13,491 nt of DNA from Rhizobiales bacterium UBA3584 (GTDB taxonomy: Bacteria; Pseudomonadota; Alphaproteobacteria; Rhizobiales; Devosiaceae): the NCBI GenBank assembly GCA_002375765.1, contig DFMV01000038.1, forward strand, positions 1 to 13,491, read 5' to 3'. Positions 1 through 7,344 of this stretch are shown here, one piece after another. The number at the start of each line of letters is the position of its first letter. Position 1 is the stretch's first letter. The notes beneath the pieces are model-generated. The model was given only the letters and a program-made list of their open reading frames with translations. It was not told the origin of the DNA and did not search any database. A program made the position numbers and the translations under genes.

Positions 1-2
1 TC

Positions 3-692
3 GACAGCTTCGAGGTCCTCAAGGGCGTCTCGATGACCGTTGATAGAGGCGAAGTGGTCTCGGTGATCGGCGGGTCGGGGTCGGGCAAATCGACGATGCT
101 TATGTGCATCAACGGGCTCGAACCGATCGATTCCGGAAAGATTACCGTCGACGGCGTCGAGGTCCATGCCAAGGACACAGACCTCAACAAGCTGCGCCGG
201 AATATCGGCATCGTCTTCCAGCAATGGAACGCCTTCCCCCATCTTACGGTGCTGGAAAATACAACGCTGGCGCTGCGGAAGGTCCTAGGAAAATCAAAGG
301 CCGAAGCAGACGAAATCGCCATCAAACAGCTCAACCACGTTGGTCTGGGTGACAAGCTCAAAGTCTATCCGGGCAAGCTGTCGGGCGGTCAGCAGCAACG
401 CATGGCGATCGCCCGTGCGCTCGCCATGGAACCCAAATACATGCTGTTCGACGAGGTCACTTCGGCGCTCGACCCCCAGCTTGTCGGAGAGGTGCTCGAC
501 ACCATGCGGCTTCTGGCCAACGAGGGAATGACCATGATCGTGGTGACCCACGAAATGGCGTTTGCCCGCGAGGTTTCCAATCGCGTTGCCTTTTTCAAGG
601 ATGGTCTGATCCACGAGATTGGATCGCCCAGCCAGCTCTTTGAAAATCCCGAACGCCCCGAAACCGCCGAGTTTCTCAAGTCGGTCCTTTAG
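3..692 (+). CDS. Polar amino-acid ABC transporter ATP-binding protein, 5' end outside the window
   Basis: This is the cytoplasmic ATPase of a GlnQ/HisP-type importer, which powers uptake of a polar amino acid through an inner-membrane permease pair. The frame is open to the window edge (DSFEVLKGVS before the first in-window ATG at 33), so about 15-25 N-terminal residues are missing. Numbering from the ATG at 33, Walker A is GGSGSGKS at 13-20, the Q-loop glutamine is Q63 (VFQQ), the signature is LSGGQ at 116-120, Walker B with the catalytic Glu is LFDE at 138-141, and the switch histidine is H173 in VTHEMAFA. The phrase DEVTSALDP is typical of the polar amino-acid subfamily. The stop is TAG at 690, followed by a hairpin. 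Hydroxyproline is a plausible cargo because of the genes downstream, but this is inference only. The family call is secure; the substrate is not. Confidence 0.95.
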   Translation, partial: DSFEVLKGVSMTVDRGEVVSVIGGSGSGKSTMLMCINGLEPIDSGKITVDGVEVHAKDTDLNKLRRNIGIVFQQWNAFPHLTVLENTTLALRKVLGKSKAEADEIAIKQLNHVGLGDKLKVYPGKLSGGQQQRMAIARALAMEPKYMLFDEVTSALDPQLVGEVLDTMRLLANEGMTMIVVTHEMAFAREVSNRVAFFKDGLIHEIGSPSQLFENPERPETAEFLKSVL

Positions 693-709
693 CAAGAGTA
701 ATCAGCATT

Positions 710-737
710 GGGGCAGCATTCTATTCGCTGCCCCTTT
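710..737 (+). terminator. Probable Rho-independent terminator after the ABC ATPase gene
   Basis: GGGGCAGC (710-717) and GCTGCCCC (727-734) form a perfect 8-bp GC-rich stem around a 9-base loop, 17 bases after the ATPase stop codon. The T-tract is short (TTT, then CC), so termination may be partial. If it works, the transporter transcript ends here and the aconitase X set is transcribed separately or by read-through. Confidence 0.55.
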
Positions 738-760
738 CCACCGCCCTCGGAGCCAACCCA

Positions 761-802
761 ATGGCGTATCCTCACCACGATCGCCGTGATGTTTTCAGAT
801 GA
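761..802 (+). CDS. Possible 13-codon leader peptide coupled to aconitase X
   Basis: ATG at 761 opens a 13-codon frame ([13 protein letters not shown]) that stops with TGA at 800-802, overlapping the aconitase X ATG (799-801) as ATGA. A Shine-Dalgarno-like GGAG (750-753) lies at good spacing before it, whereas the aconitase X ATG itself has no clear ribosome binding site. That pattern fits translational coupling through a short upstream frame. Such a short frame can arise by chance, and the peptide resembles nothing I recognise. Confidence 0.3.
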   Translation: MAYPHHDRRDVFR

Positions 803-2490
803 GCGCAGCCATTTCGGCCCGCACCATACTGAGCGGGACAGCCGACGGCCCCGTCCTTGCCAGCCCTGAAGCGCTGAGCTTTTGGGGTGGGGTCGACCCT
901 GCGACGGGCAAAATCATCGATATCCATCATCCTCTTCACGGCGAGACCGTGACGGGCAAGATACTGCTGATGCCCTCATCGCGAGGATCATGCACCGGTT
1001 CGGGCGTTCTGCTGGACCTCGCGTTGAACAACCGCGCGCCCGCGGCCCTGATCTTTACCGACCCTGAAGATGTGCTCACCCTGGGCGCGCTGGTCGCCGA
1101 AATTTTCGGTCATACGCTCCCTGTTCTGCGCGCCACCCCAGAGGCCTTCGCCACAATGGCGGCAGCAAAAAGGGTGGCGCTTACTGCGGAAACGCTGATG
1201 GCCGACGATCAGCCGATCGCCTTGCTGCCCCCGCAGATGTCCGCTCTCGCCCTGAGCGAAAACGACAGGGCCATGCTCGAAGGGCGCGATGGCCCGGCCA
1301 CGGCACAGGCCATGAGGATCCTCTGTGCAATGGCCGCCCAGCAGGGTGCCGAAGAGCTCATCGACGTGACCCAGGCCCACATCGACGGCTGCATTTATGC
1401 CAGCCCTGCCAATCTGACGTTCGCGCAGACCATGGCCGACATGGGTGGCCAGGTCGTCATCCCGACAACGATGAATGCCATTTCCGTCGACCATGAACAT
1501 TGGCAAATTCAGGGCATACCCGAGGGTTTTGGCTCCCCCGCCGCCAAGCTGGCCGACGCTTACGTGAAGATGGGTTGCCGCCCGACATTCACCTGCGCGC
1601 CTTACCTGCTCGACAGCGCCCCAGGCACTGGCGAAGCAGTCGGGTGGTCGGAATCCAATGCGGTGATCTTTGCCAATTCGGTGCTCGGCGCGCGGACCGC
1701 CAAGCACCCCGATTTCCTCGATCTCTGCATTGCGCTGACTGGCCGCGCGCCGCTGTCAGGCGTCTATCTCGACGCTCACCGCAAAGCGAAACTGGTGATT
1801 GACGTCGAGCTACCCCAAAATCCCGACGGCGCTTTCTGGCCATTGATCGGCTATATCGCTGGGCTGCTCGCGCCAGATCGCATTCCCCTGCTCCGCGGCC
1901 TCGCCCCGGCCCATCCCAGCCGCGACGATCTCAAGGCCCTGTGCGCAGCCTTCGGAACGACATCGGCCGCCCCGATGCTCCACATAGAGGGAGTGACCCC
2001 AGAGGCCGCCAACGCTTTTGATCCGGAGACGCCCCACGCTGTAATCGATCGCCGGCTGATGGCGTCCATCTGGCAAAAACTGAATGCCGGCCCTGAACAG
2101 ATCGACCTTGTCGCTATCGGCAGCCCCCATGCCTCGCTGGCCGAATGTCACGCTCTTGCCGACGCTCTTGACGGGCGCCCGATCCTGGACACGGTCAGCG
2201 TGATCCTCACCGTCGGTCCTGAAACAAAAGCCCGGATGGCTGGCGACGAAACGCTCGCGCGCCTCAACGCCAGCGGCGTCACCACGGTCTCGGACCTCTG
2301 CTGGTGCTCAATCTCCGAACCGGTTTTCCCGCCCGCTGCCAAAACGGTCCTCACAGACTCCGGCAAATATGCCCATTACGGCCCCGGCCTTTCCGGTCGG
2401 GCCGTTCGCCTGGGCAGTCTGGCAGATTGCGTCAGCGCTGCCCTGACCGGAACCGCCCCTCAGCGCCTGCCCAAATGGTTGGAGACCTGA
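799..2490 (+). CDS. Aconitase X, fused two-domain form; likely cis-3-hydroxy-L-proline dehydratase
   Basis: The 563-residue protein joins the small swivelling domain of aconitase X (about residues 7-130, with the GSCTGSG motif around C65) to the large catalytic domain (about 145-560). Bacterial fused forms have been characterised as cis-3-hydroxy-L-proline dehydratases that yield delta1-pyrroline-2-carboxylate and carry an iron-sulfur cluster. Candidate cluster or active-site cysteines here are C65, C260, C266, C310, C501 and C503, but I cannot assign ligands from sequence alone. The segment [17 protein letters not shown] (273-289) is strongly family-like. The ATG at 799 is the only sensible start because an in-frame TGA sits at 787. 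The next gene starts 3 bases after the stop. A racemase-superfamily gene and an Ldh2-family reductase gene following it make hydroxyproline catabolism by far the best reading. Another hydroxy-acid dehydratase activity is the main alternative. Confidence 0.9.
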   Translation: MSAAISARTILSGTADGPVLASPEALSFWGGVDPATGKIIDIHHPLHGETVTGKILLMPSSRGSCTGSGVLLDLALNNRAPAALIFTDPEDVLTLGALVAEIFGHTLPVLRATPEAFATMAAAKRVALTAETLMADDQPIALLPPQMSALALSENDRAMLEGRDGPATAQAMRILCAMAAQQGAEELIDVTQAHIDGCIYASPANLTFAQTMADMGGQVVIPTTMNAISVDHEHWQIQGIPEGFGSPAAKLADAYVKMGCRPTFTCAPYLLDSAPGTGEAVGWSESNAVIFANSVLGARTAKHPDFLDLCIALTGRAPLSGVYLDAHRKAKLVIDVELPQNPDGAFWPLIGYIAGLLAPDRIPLLRGLAPAHPSRDDLKALCAAFGTTSAAPMLHIEGVTPEAANAFDPETPHAVIDRRLMASIWQKLNAGPEQIDLVAIGSPHASLAECHALADALDGRPILDTVSVILTVGPETKARMAGDETLARLNASGVTTVSDLCWCSISEPVFPPAAKTVLTDSGKYAHYGPGLSGRAVRLGSLADCVSAALTGTAPQRLPKWLET

Positions 2491-2493
2491 AAT

Positions 2494-3528
2494 ATGCGCA
2501 CGTCGAAACTCATCCACATTGTCGGCTGTCATGCCGAGGGCGAAATAGGCGACGTGATCGTGGGCGGCGTTGCGCCGCCACCGGGCAACACCATCTGGGA
2601 ACAGGCTCGGTGGATAGCCCAGGATGACACCCTGCGTAATTTCGTACTCAACGAGCCACGCGGTGGCGTGTTCCGTCACGTCAATCTGCTTGTCCCGCCC
2701 AAGGACCCGAAGGCCGCCATGGGATGGATCATCATGGAGCCCATGCACACCCCGCCCATGTCCGGCTCGAACTCGATATGCGTCTCAACGGTCCTGCTCG
2801 ATACCGGCATCATCGAAATGCAGGAGCCTGAAACGCGCTTCACGCTCGAGCCCCCCGGCGGGCTGGTCGATGTGGTCGCCACCTGCAAGGATGGCAAGGC
2901 GGTCTCGATCCGCGTCACCAATCATCCCAGCTTCGCTCAAAAACTTGACGCCACCATTGAAGTCGAGGGCATGGGAACGCTGACGGTGGACACCGCCTAT
3001 GGCGGCGACAGTTTCGTGCTTGTCGATGCGACGACACTTGGCTTCTCGCTGGCGCCTGACGAGGCCAAGGATCTCGCGGACGCCGGCATGAAGATAACGC
3101 GCGCAGCGACCGAACAATTGGGCTTTTCCCACCCGACCAACCCCGATTGGTCCCATATTTCGTTCTGTCAGTTCACAGCGCCCGTCGAAATCGAGAACGG
3201 GACCAAAACGGGCCGCAACACCGTAGCCATCGAACCGGGCAAGCTCGACCGCTCCCCGACCGGAACCGGCTGCTCGGCGCGGATGGCGGTGCTTCATGCC
3301 AAAGGCCAGCTTGCCGTGGGCGAAGAATTCGCGGGCATCTCGATCATCGGCAGCCGGTTCAACTGCCGGATAGAGAGCACGACCGACCTCGCCGGCACCC
3401 CTGCCATCATCCCCTCGATTTCGGGACGCGGCTGGGTGACGGAAACCAAACAGCTGATGCTCGATCCCTCAGACCCCTGGCCGGGCGGCTATCGTGTTGG
3501 CGACACCTGGCCAGCCCGGAGCGCGTAA
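2494..3528 (+). CDS. Proline racemase superfamily enzyme with Ser/Cys active-site pair (hydroxyproline 2-epimerase or dehydratase type)
   Basis: The 344-residue length and fold signatures match the cofactor-independent proline racemase superfamily, which contains proline racemase, 4-hydroxyproline 2-epimerase, trans-3-hydroxy-L-proline dehydratase and 3-hydroxyproline epimerases. The first catalytic position, normally Cys in MCGH, is Ser90 in MSGSN. The second is Cys260 in PTGTGCSAR, preceded by Asp252. Classical racemases are Cys/Cys and the known trans-3-hydroxyproline dehydratase is Cys/Thr, so this Ser/Cys enzyme belongs to a less-studied branch. GGAG lies 9 bases before the ATG, and the gene begins 3 bases after aconitase X. 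The last base of its TAA is the first base of the next gene's ATG. In context it most likely interconverts C2 epimers of 3- or 4-hydroxyproline, or dehydrates the trans-3 isomer. The family is certain; the exact reaction is not. Confidence 0.9.
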   Translation: MRTSKLIHIVGCHAEGEIGDVIVGGVAPPPGNTIWEQARWIAQDDTLRNFVLNEPRGGVFRHVNLLVPPKDPKAAMGWIIMEPMHTPPMSGSNSICVSTVLLDTGIIEMQEPETRFTLEPPGGLVDVVATCKDGKAVSIRVTNHPSFAQKLDATIEVEGMGTLTVDTAYGGDSFVLVDATTLGFSLAPDEAKDLADAGMKITRAATEQLGFSHPTNPDWSHISFCQFTAPVEIENGTKTGRNTVAIEPGKLDRSPTGTGCSARMAVLHAKGQLAVGEEFAGISIIGSRFNCRIESTTDLAGTPAIIPSISGRGWVTETKQLMLDPSDPWPGGYRVGDTWPARSA

Positions 3529-4538
3529 TGGACCAGTCACGCATATCCTTTGCCGAACTCGTCGCTCTTCTCGAAGCGATTTTTCTCCGCTTTGGCACGA
3601 GCAGGCAGACGGCGGCGATCCTGGCGGACAATTGCGCGCGCTGCGAACGCGACGGCGCAAAGAGCCACGGAATCTTTCGGATGAAAGGCTATACCGACAG
3701 CCTTGCGACGGGCTGGGTGGACGGTATGGCCCAACCCGTTCTCGAAGATGCCGCTGCCGGTTTCCTGCGCGCCGATGCTCAAAACGGATTTGCGCAGCCG
3801 GCCCTGGCACTGGCGCGCGAAGACCTTGTCGAAAAGACCCGCACCAACGGAATTGCCCTGCTCGCTATCAGGAACTCCCACCATCTGAGCGCTCTCTGGC
3901 CCGACCTCGAACCCTTCGCGGAAGAAGGTTTCATCGCGCTTTCCATGGTCAACTCGTTTGCCTGCACCGTGCCCCATGGCGGCCAGAGCGCGGTATTCGG
4001 CACAAATCCTATTGCGTTTGCCGCACCCACAAGTTCGGGTGACCCCATCGTTTTCGATATGGCGACATCGTCCATGGCAAATGGCGACGTCCAGATCGCC
4101 GCGCGCCAGGGCCGTCAACTGCCGCCCGGCTCGGGCGTGGACAGCAAGGGCAACCCCACGACCGATCCGAATGCCGTTCTCGATGGCGGCGCGCTGCTCC
4201 CGTTTGGCGGCCACAAGGGTTCCTCCATCTCAATGATGATCGAACTCCTCTCGGCCGCGCTGACAGGGGGGAACTACTCTTTCGAGTTTGACTGGTCAGG
4301 TCACCCTGGCGCCGCGACTCCACATACCGGCCAATTGATCATTCTTATCAACGCCGCACTGGCCGGCGCAGCGCCTTTCGGCGTGCGTGCCGAGACCCTG
4401 ATCGACGAGATGAAATCCGCAGGCGTTACCCGGTTTCCGGGCCAGCATCGCTTCGCGAAACGCAAGGAGTCGGACGCCACAGGCATCGCGCTGACAACGG
4501 ATGAGTTGAGTTGGCTTGAAGGACTGGCGAAGGGCTAG
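3528..4538 (+). CDS. Ldh2-family NAD(P)H-dependent reductase; likely delta1-pyrroline-2-carboxylate reductase
   Basis: The 336-residue protein belongs to the malate/L-lactate dehydrogenase (Ldh2, non-Rossmann) family. Hallmarks are SHGIFRMKGY (46-55), with the SHG serine and histidine expected in the active site; IRNSHHL (114-120); FGTNPIAFAAP (157-167); FDMATSSMANG (176-186); and GGHKG (227-231). Members beside hydroxyproline genes reduce delta1-pyrroline-2-carboxylate, the aconitase X product, to L-proline. The start at 3528 shares one base with the TAA of the racemase gene (TAATG), which indicates translational coupling. The frame is open upstream to 3147, but that extension lies wholly inside the racemase gene and encodes no family sequence. 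Other Ldh2 activities (malate, ureidoglycolate, 2,3-diketogulonate) are possible from sequence alone but fit the neighbours less well. Confidence 0.9.
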   Translation: MDQSRISFAELVALLEAIFLRFGTSRQTAAILADNCARCERDGAKSHGIFRMKGYTDSLATGWVDGMAQPVLEDAAAGFLRADAQNGFAQPALALAREDLVEKTRTNGIALLAIRNSHHLSALWPDLEPFAEEGFIALSMVNSFACTVPHGGQSAVFGTNPIAFAAPTSSGDPIVFDMATSSMANGDVQIAARQGRQLPPGSGVDSKGNPTTDPNAVLDGGALLPFGGHKGSSISMMIELLSAALTGGNYSFEFDWSGHPGAATPHTGQLIILINAALAGAAPFGVRAETLIDEMKSAGVTRFPGQHRFAKRKESDATGIALTTDELSWLEGLAKG

Positions 4539-4577
4539 CTGATCCCTATCGCATCCCTTTCCGGATGCCCTCATCAG
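4539..4577. terminator. Weak nested inverted repeat between the convergent operons
   Basis: The 35-bp gap between the convergent stop codons holds a 6-bp stem, GCATCC (4551-4556) and GGATGC (4563-4568). It is flanked by an outer CTGAT/ATCAG pair (4539-4543 and 4573-4577). Neither strand has a clear T-run, so a bidirectional terminator is only a weak guess from position. Confidence 0.3.
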
Positions 4578-5296
4578 CCATCGCGCGACTCGTCCTGGTG
4601 CGCCTTGACCATATCCGCCATGCTGTTGAAGCGGAAATCATAATGGGGCATGTCGCCGGGGTTCATCGTCGCGCCAAAACCCGTCTCGTCATGCCGGCGA
4701 TAAATCCACGCGGACGCCAGGCCCGCAGCGTTGGCCGGCTTATGGTCGTGGAACATGCTTTCAGCCGTGTGGAGAATATCTTCCGGCTGGAGGCCATGCG
4801 TTTCGAGCATAGTGATCATATACTCGAAGTTGCGTTCCGCCGGCTTGTAGCTGCCGATATCTTCGGCGGTGTAGATGGCGTCGAACTCTACCTCCAGACG
4901 CCGGTTTGAATGGCTGAAGCTCTCATTGTCGACGTTGGAGAGAACAACGAGCTTATAGTGGCGCTTGAGATAGTTCAGCGCGCCCGCCGAATCCTCGACG
5001 GCGGGCCAATTTTTGACGCTGCGGCCATACTCGAGACACTCCGCCCAGTCCACTGCAAGGCCCCATTCCTCGGCCAATCGGCGATACACGGTGGCGAGAA
5101 GTTCGCTGTAGCGCTTGGTTGGGGTTTGCCGCTGGTGAAAGGATTCGTGCCGAGCATGGGCCTCGAGGATATCATTCCGGTCCAGGCCCTCAATGCGGGA
5201 GGTCAGAGGCTTTAGCGCCTCGAAAATCCCTGACTCCCAGTCGATCAGAGTACCGTAGCAATCGAAGGTGAGTACTTTGAAATCACTCAGTCGCAT
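4574..5296 (-). CDS. HAD-superfamily hydrolase, annotated-as-haloacid-dehalogenase type II group
   Basis: The 240-residue protein has the four HAD motifs: nucleophile D12 in FDCYGT (11-16), motif II in VLSNVDN (S120, N121), K151 in YKPAERNF, and motif IV in the MFHDHKP region (H183, D184). It resembles proteins labelled haloacid dehalogenase type II. However, where true L-2-haloacid dehalogenases carry a Ser...Asn...Asp arrangement it has an ESMFHDH segment, so phosphatase or other hydrolase activity is at least as likely. An ATG at 5296 is preceded by AAGGA at 8-base spacing; an adjacent GTG at 5299 is possible. The first 14 bases overlap the end of the cysteine hydrolase gene, so the two are probably coupled. 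It is the last gene of the minus-strand set. Confidence 0.85.
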   Translation of the reverse strand: MRLSDFKVLTFDCYGTLIDWESGIFEALKPLTSRIEGLDRNDILEAHARHESFHQRQTPTKRYSELLATVYRRLAEEWGLAVDWAECLEYGRSVKNWPAVEDSAGALNYLKRHYKLVVLSNVDNESFSHSNRRLEVEFDAIYTAEDIGSYKPAERNFEYMITMLETHGLQPEDILHTAESMFHDHKPANAAGLASAWIYRRHDETGFGATMNPGDMPHYDFRFNSMADMVKAHQDESRDG

Positions 5297-5993
5297 CACC
5301 GATATCCTTCATTTCCAAAAGTGCATTGAGCGGGTTCGGGGAGCGGCCCCGTGTTCCTCTTTGGCGTTGTGTTCTGCTCCAGCTGTCGAAATAAGCCAGG
5401 ACAGTATCGGCGTCCGAAACATCGACATAGCGACGGCCAAGATCGCGAAGATTGTCTGCATGAGGCTGATCTTCGATGTCGCCAACGCAATCTTGGGGCA
5501 CGATTGTGCGGTACCGGTAGGAAAAGCTGTCGATTGAAGTCGCGCGAATGCACCCGCTCGTGTTGCAGCCGGTGACAATCACCGTATCGACCCGTTCCTT
5601 GGTGAAGTAATCGCTGACACCGGTGTTAAAGAAGATCGACGGGCCCTTCTTGCACACGAACAAATCGTATTCGGGATCAAAGATGCGTGGGTCGAGAGCT
5701 GCGCTGGGATGATCGTGTCTGAAGGTCTCGCGTACCGCCGAAATCTTCCAGTACGGCATTTCGCGTTCGCTCATATAGGCGGTGGTGCAATTTGCGATGG
5801 GAATGCCGTAGCGCCGGGCTGCGGTGACCAGACGCTGCGTATTTTCCAACGCCCGCATGACGAGGGGCGCGCCGCCGAGCGGATATTGCGCCTCGGTGAA
5901 TGCAAGCATGAAATCGACGACGACAATCCCAGGCTTTTCTCCAAACCCTACAGGGATTTCGCCATAGCTGCGACGCTTGTAGTCGTCACTCAT
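5283..5993 (-). CDS. Isochorismatase-fold cysteine hydrolase (N-carbamoylsarcosine amidohydrolase-like)
   Basis: This 236-residue protein belongs to the isochorismatase-like hydrolases, which cleave C-N bonds in amides such as N-carbamoyl compounds, maleamate or nicotinamide, or an enol ether in isochorismatase itself. The triad is visible as D27 in IVVVDFMLAF, K115 in LFVCKKGPS, and nucleophile C148 in GCNTSGCIRATSID, which marks it as an amidase-type member. GAGGAGG lies 5 bases before the ATG at 5993. The gap from the amidohydrolase gene upstream is 30 bases, and the tail overlaps the HAD gene. The pairing with a metal amidohydrolase and a transporter suggests stepwise hydrolysis of an imported amide. 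N-carbamoylsarcosine hydrolase and maleamate hydrolase are the nearest named guesses, but the substrate is unknown. Confidence 0.88.
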   Translation of the reverse strand: MSDDYKRRSYGEIPVGFGEKPGIVVVDFMLAFTEAQYPLGGAPLVMRALENTQRLVTAARRYGIPIANCTTAYMSEREMPYWKISAVRETFRHDHPSAALDPRIFDPEYDLFVCKKGPSIFFNTGVSDYFTKERVDTVIVTGCNTSGCIRATSIDSFSYRYRTIVPQDCVGDIEDQPHADNLRDLGRRYVDVSDADTVLAYFDSWSRTQRQRGTRGRSPNPLNALLEMKDIGDATE

Positions 5994-6023
5994 TCTTTCC
6001 TCCTCTGGCCACCGGCACGTATG

Positions 6024-7244
6024 CTAGAACGCGGACCGAACGACCTTGCCATCCTGCATGACGAGGGCGAGCGTTTCGGCAAGCCGGCCCATTATTGAAA
6101 TGTCGGCCAGCGGATCACCTTCGAATGCGATGAGGTCGGCGAGATACCCCGGAGCGATGCGCCCGATCTCGCCCTCGCACTGCAGCAGCGCCGCTCCCGT
6201 GACGGTGGCCGAGCGCAACAGGTCCGCGGCGGGCACGACACCGCCACGCAGGTCGAACTCGGTCAATTGCCGGTAGTGCATCGCACCCAGCAGATCGGTG
6301 CCATAGGCCATCGGCACGCCAGCCCTGTGCGCCATTTCCACCGCCCGAATGCCCGCATCGAGCACCTTGTCGATCTTGGCCGCCAGGGCGGTGGGCAGGC
6401 CCGCGGCCACGCCCTCATCCTTCAGGCCGCGATAGGTGGCGAGGGTTGGGACAAGATAAGCCCCCTTCTCCTTCATGAAGCCGACAGTGTTTTCATCGAG
6501 CAGATTGCCATGCTCGATCGAGCGCACGCCGTTACGCACGGCCCGTTCAACGGAGCGAGCGGTGTAGGCATGAGCCACCACGTAGATGTTGGCCATGCTG
6601 GCCTCATCGACGATGGCTGAGATCTCATCTTCTGAGAACTGGTCGGAGTCGATGCGGTCGGTCGGCGAGGCGATGCCGCCATTGGCCATGATTTTTATGT
6701 GGTTGGCGCCGCGGCGAATCTCGTCACGAGCGGCGGAACGCACTTCGTCAACGCCATTGCAGATGCGCCCCAAACTCGGGACCGAATAACCCGCGTCCTG
6801 CGTATCCTGCCCCGGCTTGCGCATGTCCCCGTGACCCGCGCTCGGCGACAGAGCCTTGCCGCCGAAATAAATGCGCGGCCCCCGCACGCTGCCCTCGGCC
6901 TGCGCACGGGCCATGCCAAATTCACCGCCCCCCACGTCACGCACCGTGGTAAAGCCGCGATCAAGCATACCACCCAGAATCTCAATGGTCCTGGCCGCGA
7001 CGTAAAATGGCGACTGGTAAGGCAGGTCCGCCAGATTTGCGGTGTAAGCGGATATGTGAACATGCGCATCGATCAGCCCCGGCATGAGCGTCTTGCCCTT
7101 TAGATCGATGACGTCTCCGCTTCCGGTGACCGGAGTGTCGGAAATCTCCTTGATCCGGTTTCCCTCGATCACGATGTGGCGCACGCCCACGATTTCGCCG
7201 GCATCGACATCGAGCAGGTTGGCGTTGGTGAGAATGGTCGGCAT
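6024..7244 (-). CDS. Metal-dependent amidohydrolase (imidazolonepropionase / Xaa-Pro dipeptidase-like)
   Basis: The 406-residue protein is an amidohydrolase-superfamily TIM-barrel enzyme with an intact binuclear-type site. H61 and H63 lie in DAHVHIS, K184 (the usual carboxylated lysine) in HIKIMANGG, H225 in VVAHAYTA, H245 in SIEHGN, and D317 in AYGTDLLG. The N- and C-terminal beta-sandwich strands are present (ILTNANLLDV and GYLADLIAFEGDPL). Close relatives are annotated as imidazolonepropionase-related amidohydrolases or Xaa-Pro dipeptidases; some members of this branch have been shown to cleave C-terminal residues from dipeptides or N-acyl amino acids. AAGGA lies 7 bases before the ATG at 7244. 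A 100-bp gap holding a perfect inverted repeat separates it from tetR, so it may have its own regulated promoter. The substrate cannot be named. Confidence 0.92.
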   Translation of the reverse strand: MPTILTNANLLDVDAGEIVGVRHIVIEGNRIKEISDTPVTGSGDVIDLKGKTLMPGLIDAHVHISAYTANLADLPYQSPFYVAARTIEILGGMLDRGFTTVRDVGGGEFGMARAQAEGSVRGPRIYFGGKALSPSAGHGDMRKPGQDTQDAGYSVPSLGRICNGVDEVRSAARDEIRRGANHIKIMANGGIASPTDRIDSDQFSEDEISAIVDEASMANIYVVAHAYTARSVERAVRNGVRSIEHGNLLDENTVGFMKEKGAYLVPTLATYRGLKDEGVAAGLPTALAAKIDKVLDAGIRAVEMAHRAGVPMAYGTDLLGAMHYRQLTEFDLRGGVVPAADLLRSATVTGAALLQCEGEIGRIAPGYLADLIAFEGDPLADISIMGRLAETLALVMQDGKVVRSAF

Positions 7245-7300
7245 CTTTCAGTCCTTCTTTGAACGGCGCCATGTCGGCTCGCCGGCAGTCAAATTTCGCA

Positions 7301-7326
7301 CAACATACAGAACAGCCTGTATGTTG
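7301..7326. promoter_or_regulatory. Perfect 10-bp inverted repeat, candidate TetR operator before the amidohydrolase gene
   Basis: CAACATACAG (7301-7310) and CTGTATGTTG (7317-7326) are exact reverse complements around a 6-base spacer. The site lies 56 bases upstream of the amidohydrolase ATG and 18 bases after the tetR stop. On the minus strand no T-run follows it, so it is not a terminator for tetR. Length and symmetry match TetR-family operators. It agrees at 17 of 26 positions with the repeat at 13072-13097. Confidence 0.6.
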
Positions 7327-7344
7327 CTTTTTGGGCTACTGCCC

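Noticed and set aside
3147..3527. In-frame upstream extension of the Ldh2-family reductase gene (463 instead of 336 residues)
   Set aside because: It lies entirely inside the racemase-family gene in another frame and encodes no family sequence; the ATG at 3528 gives the normal length and a TAATG junction.
7301..7333. The 10-bp inverted repeat read as a plus-strand terminator because CTTTTT follows it
   Set aside because: No plus-strand gene ends nearby and the stem is AT-rich; the matching site at 13072-13097 favours an operator.
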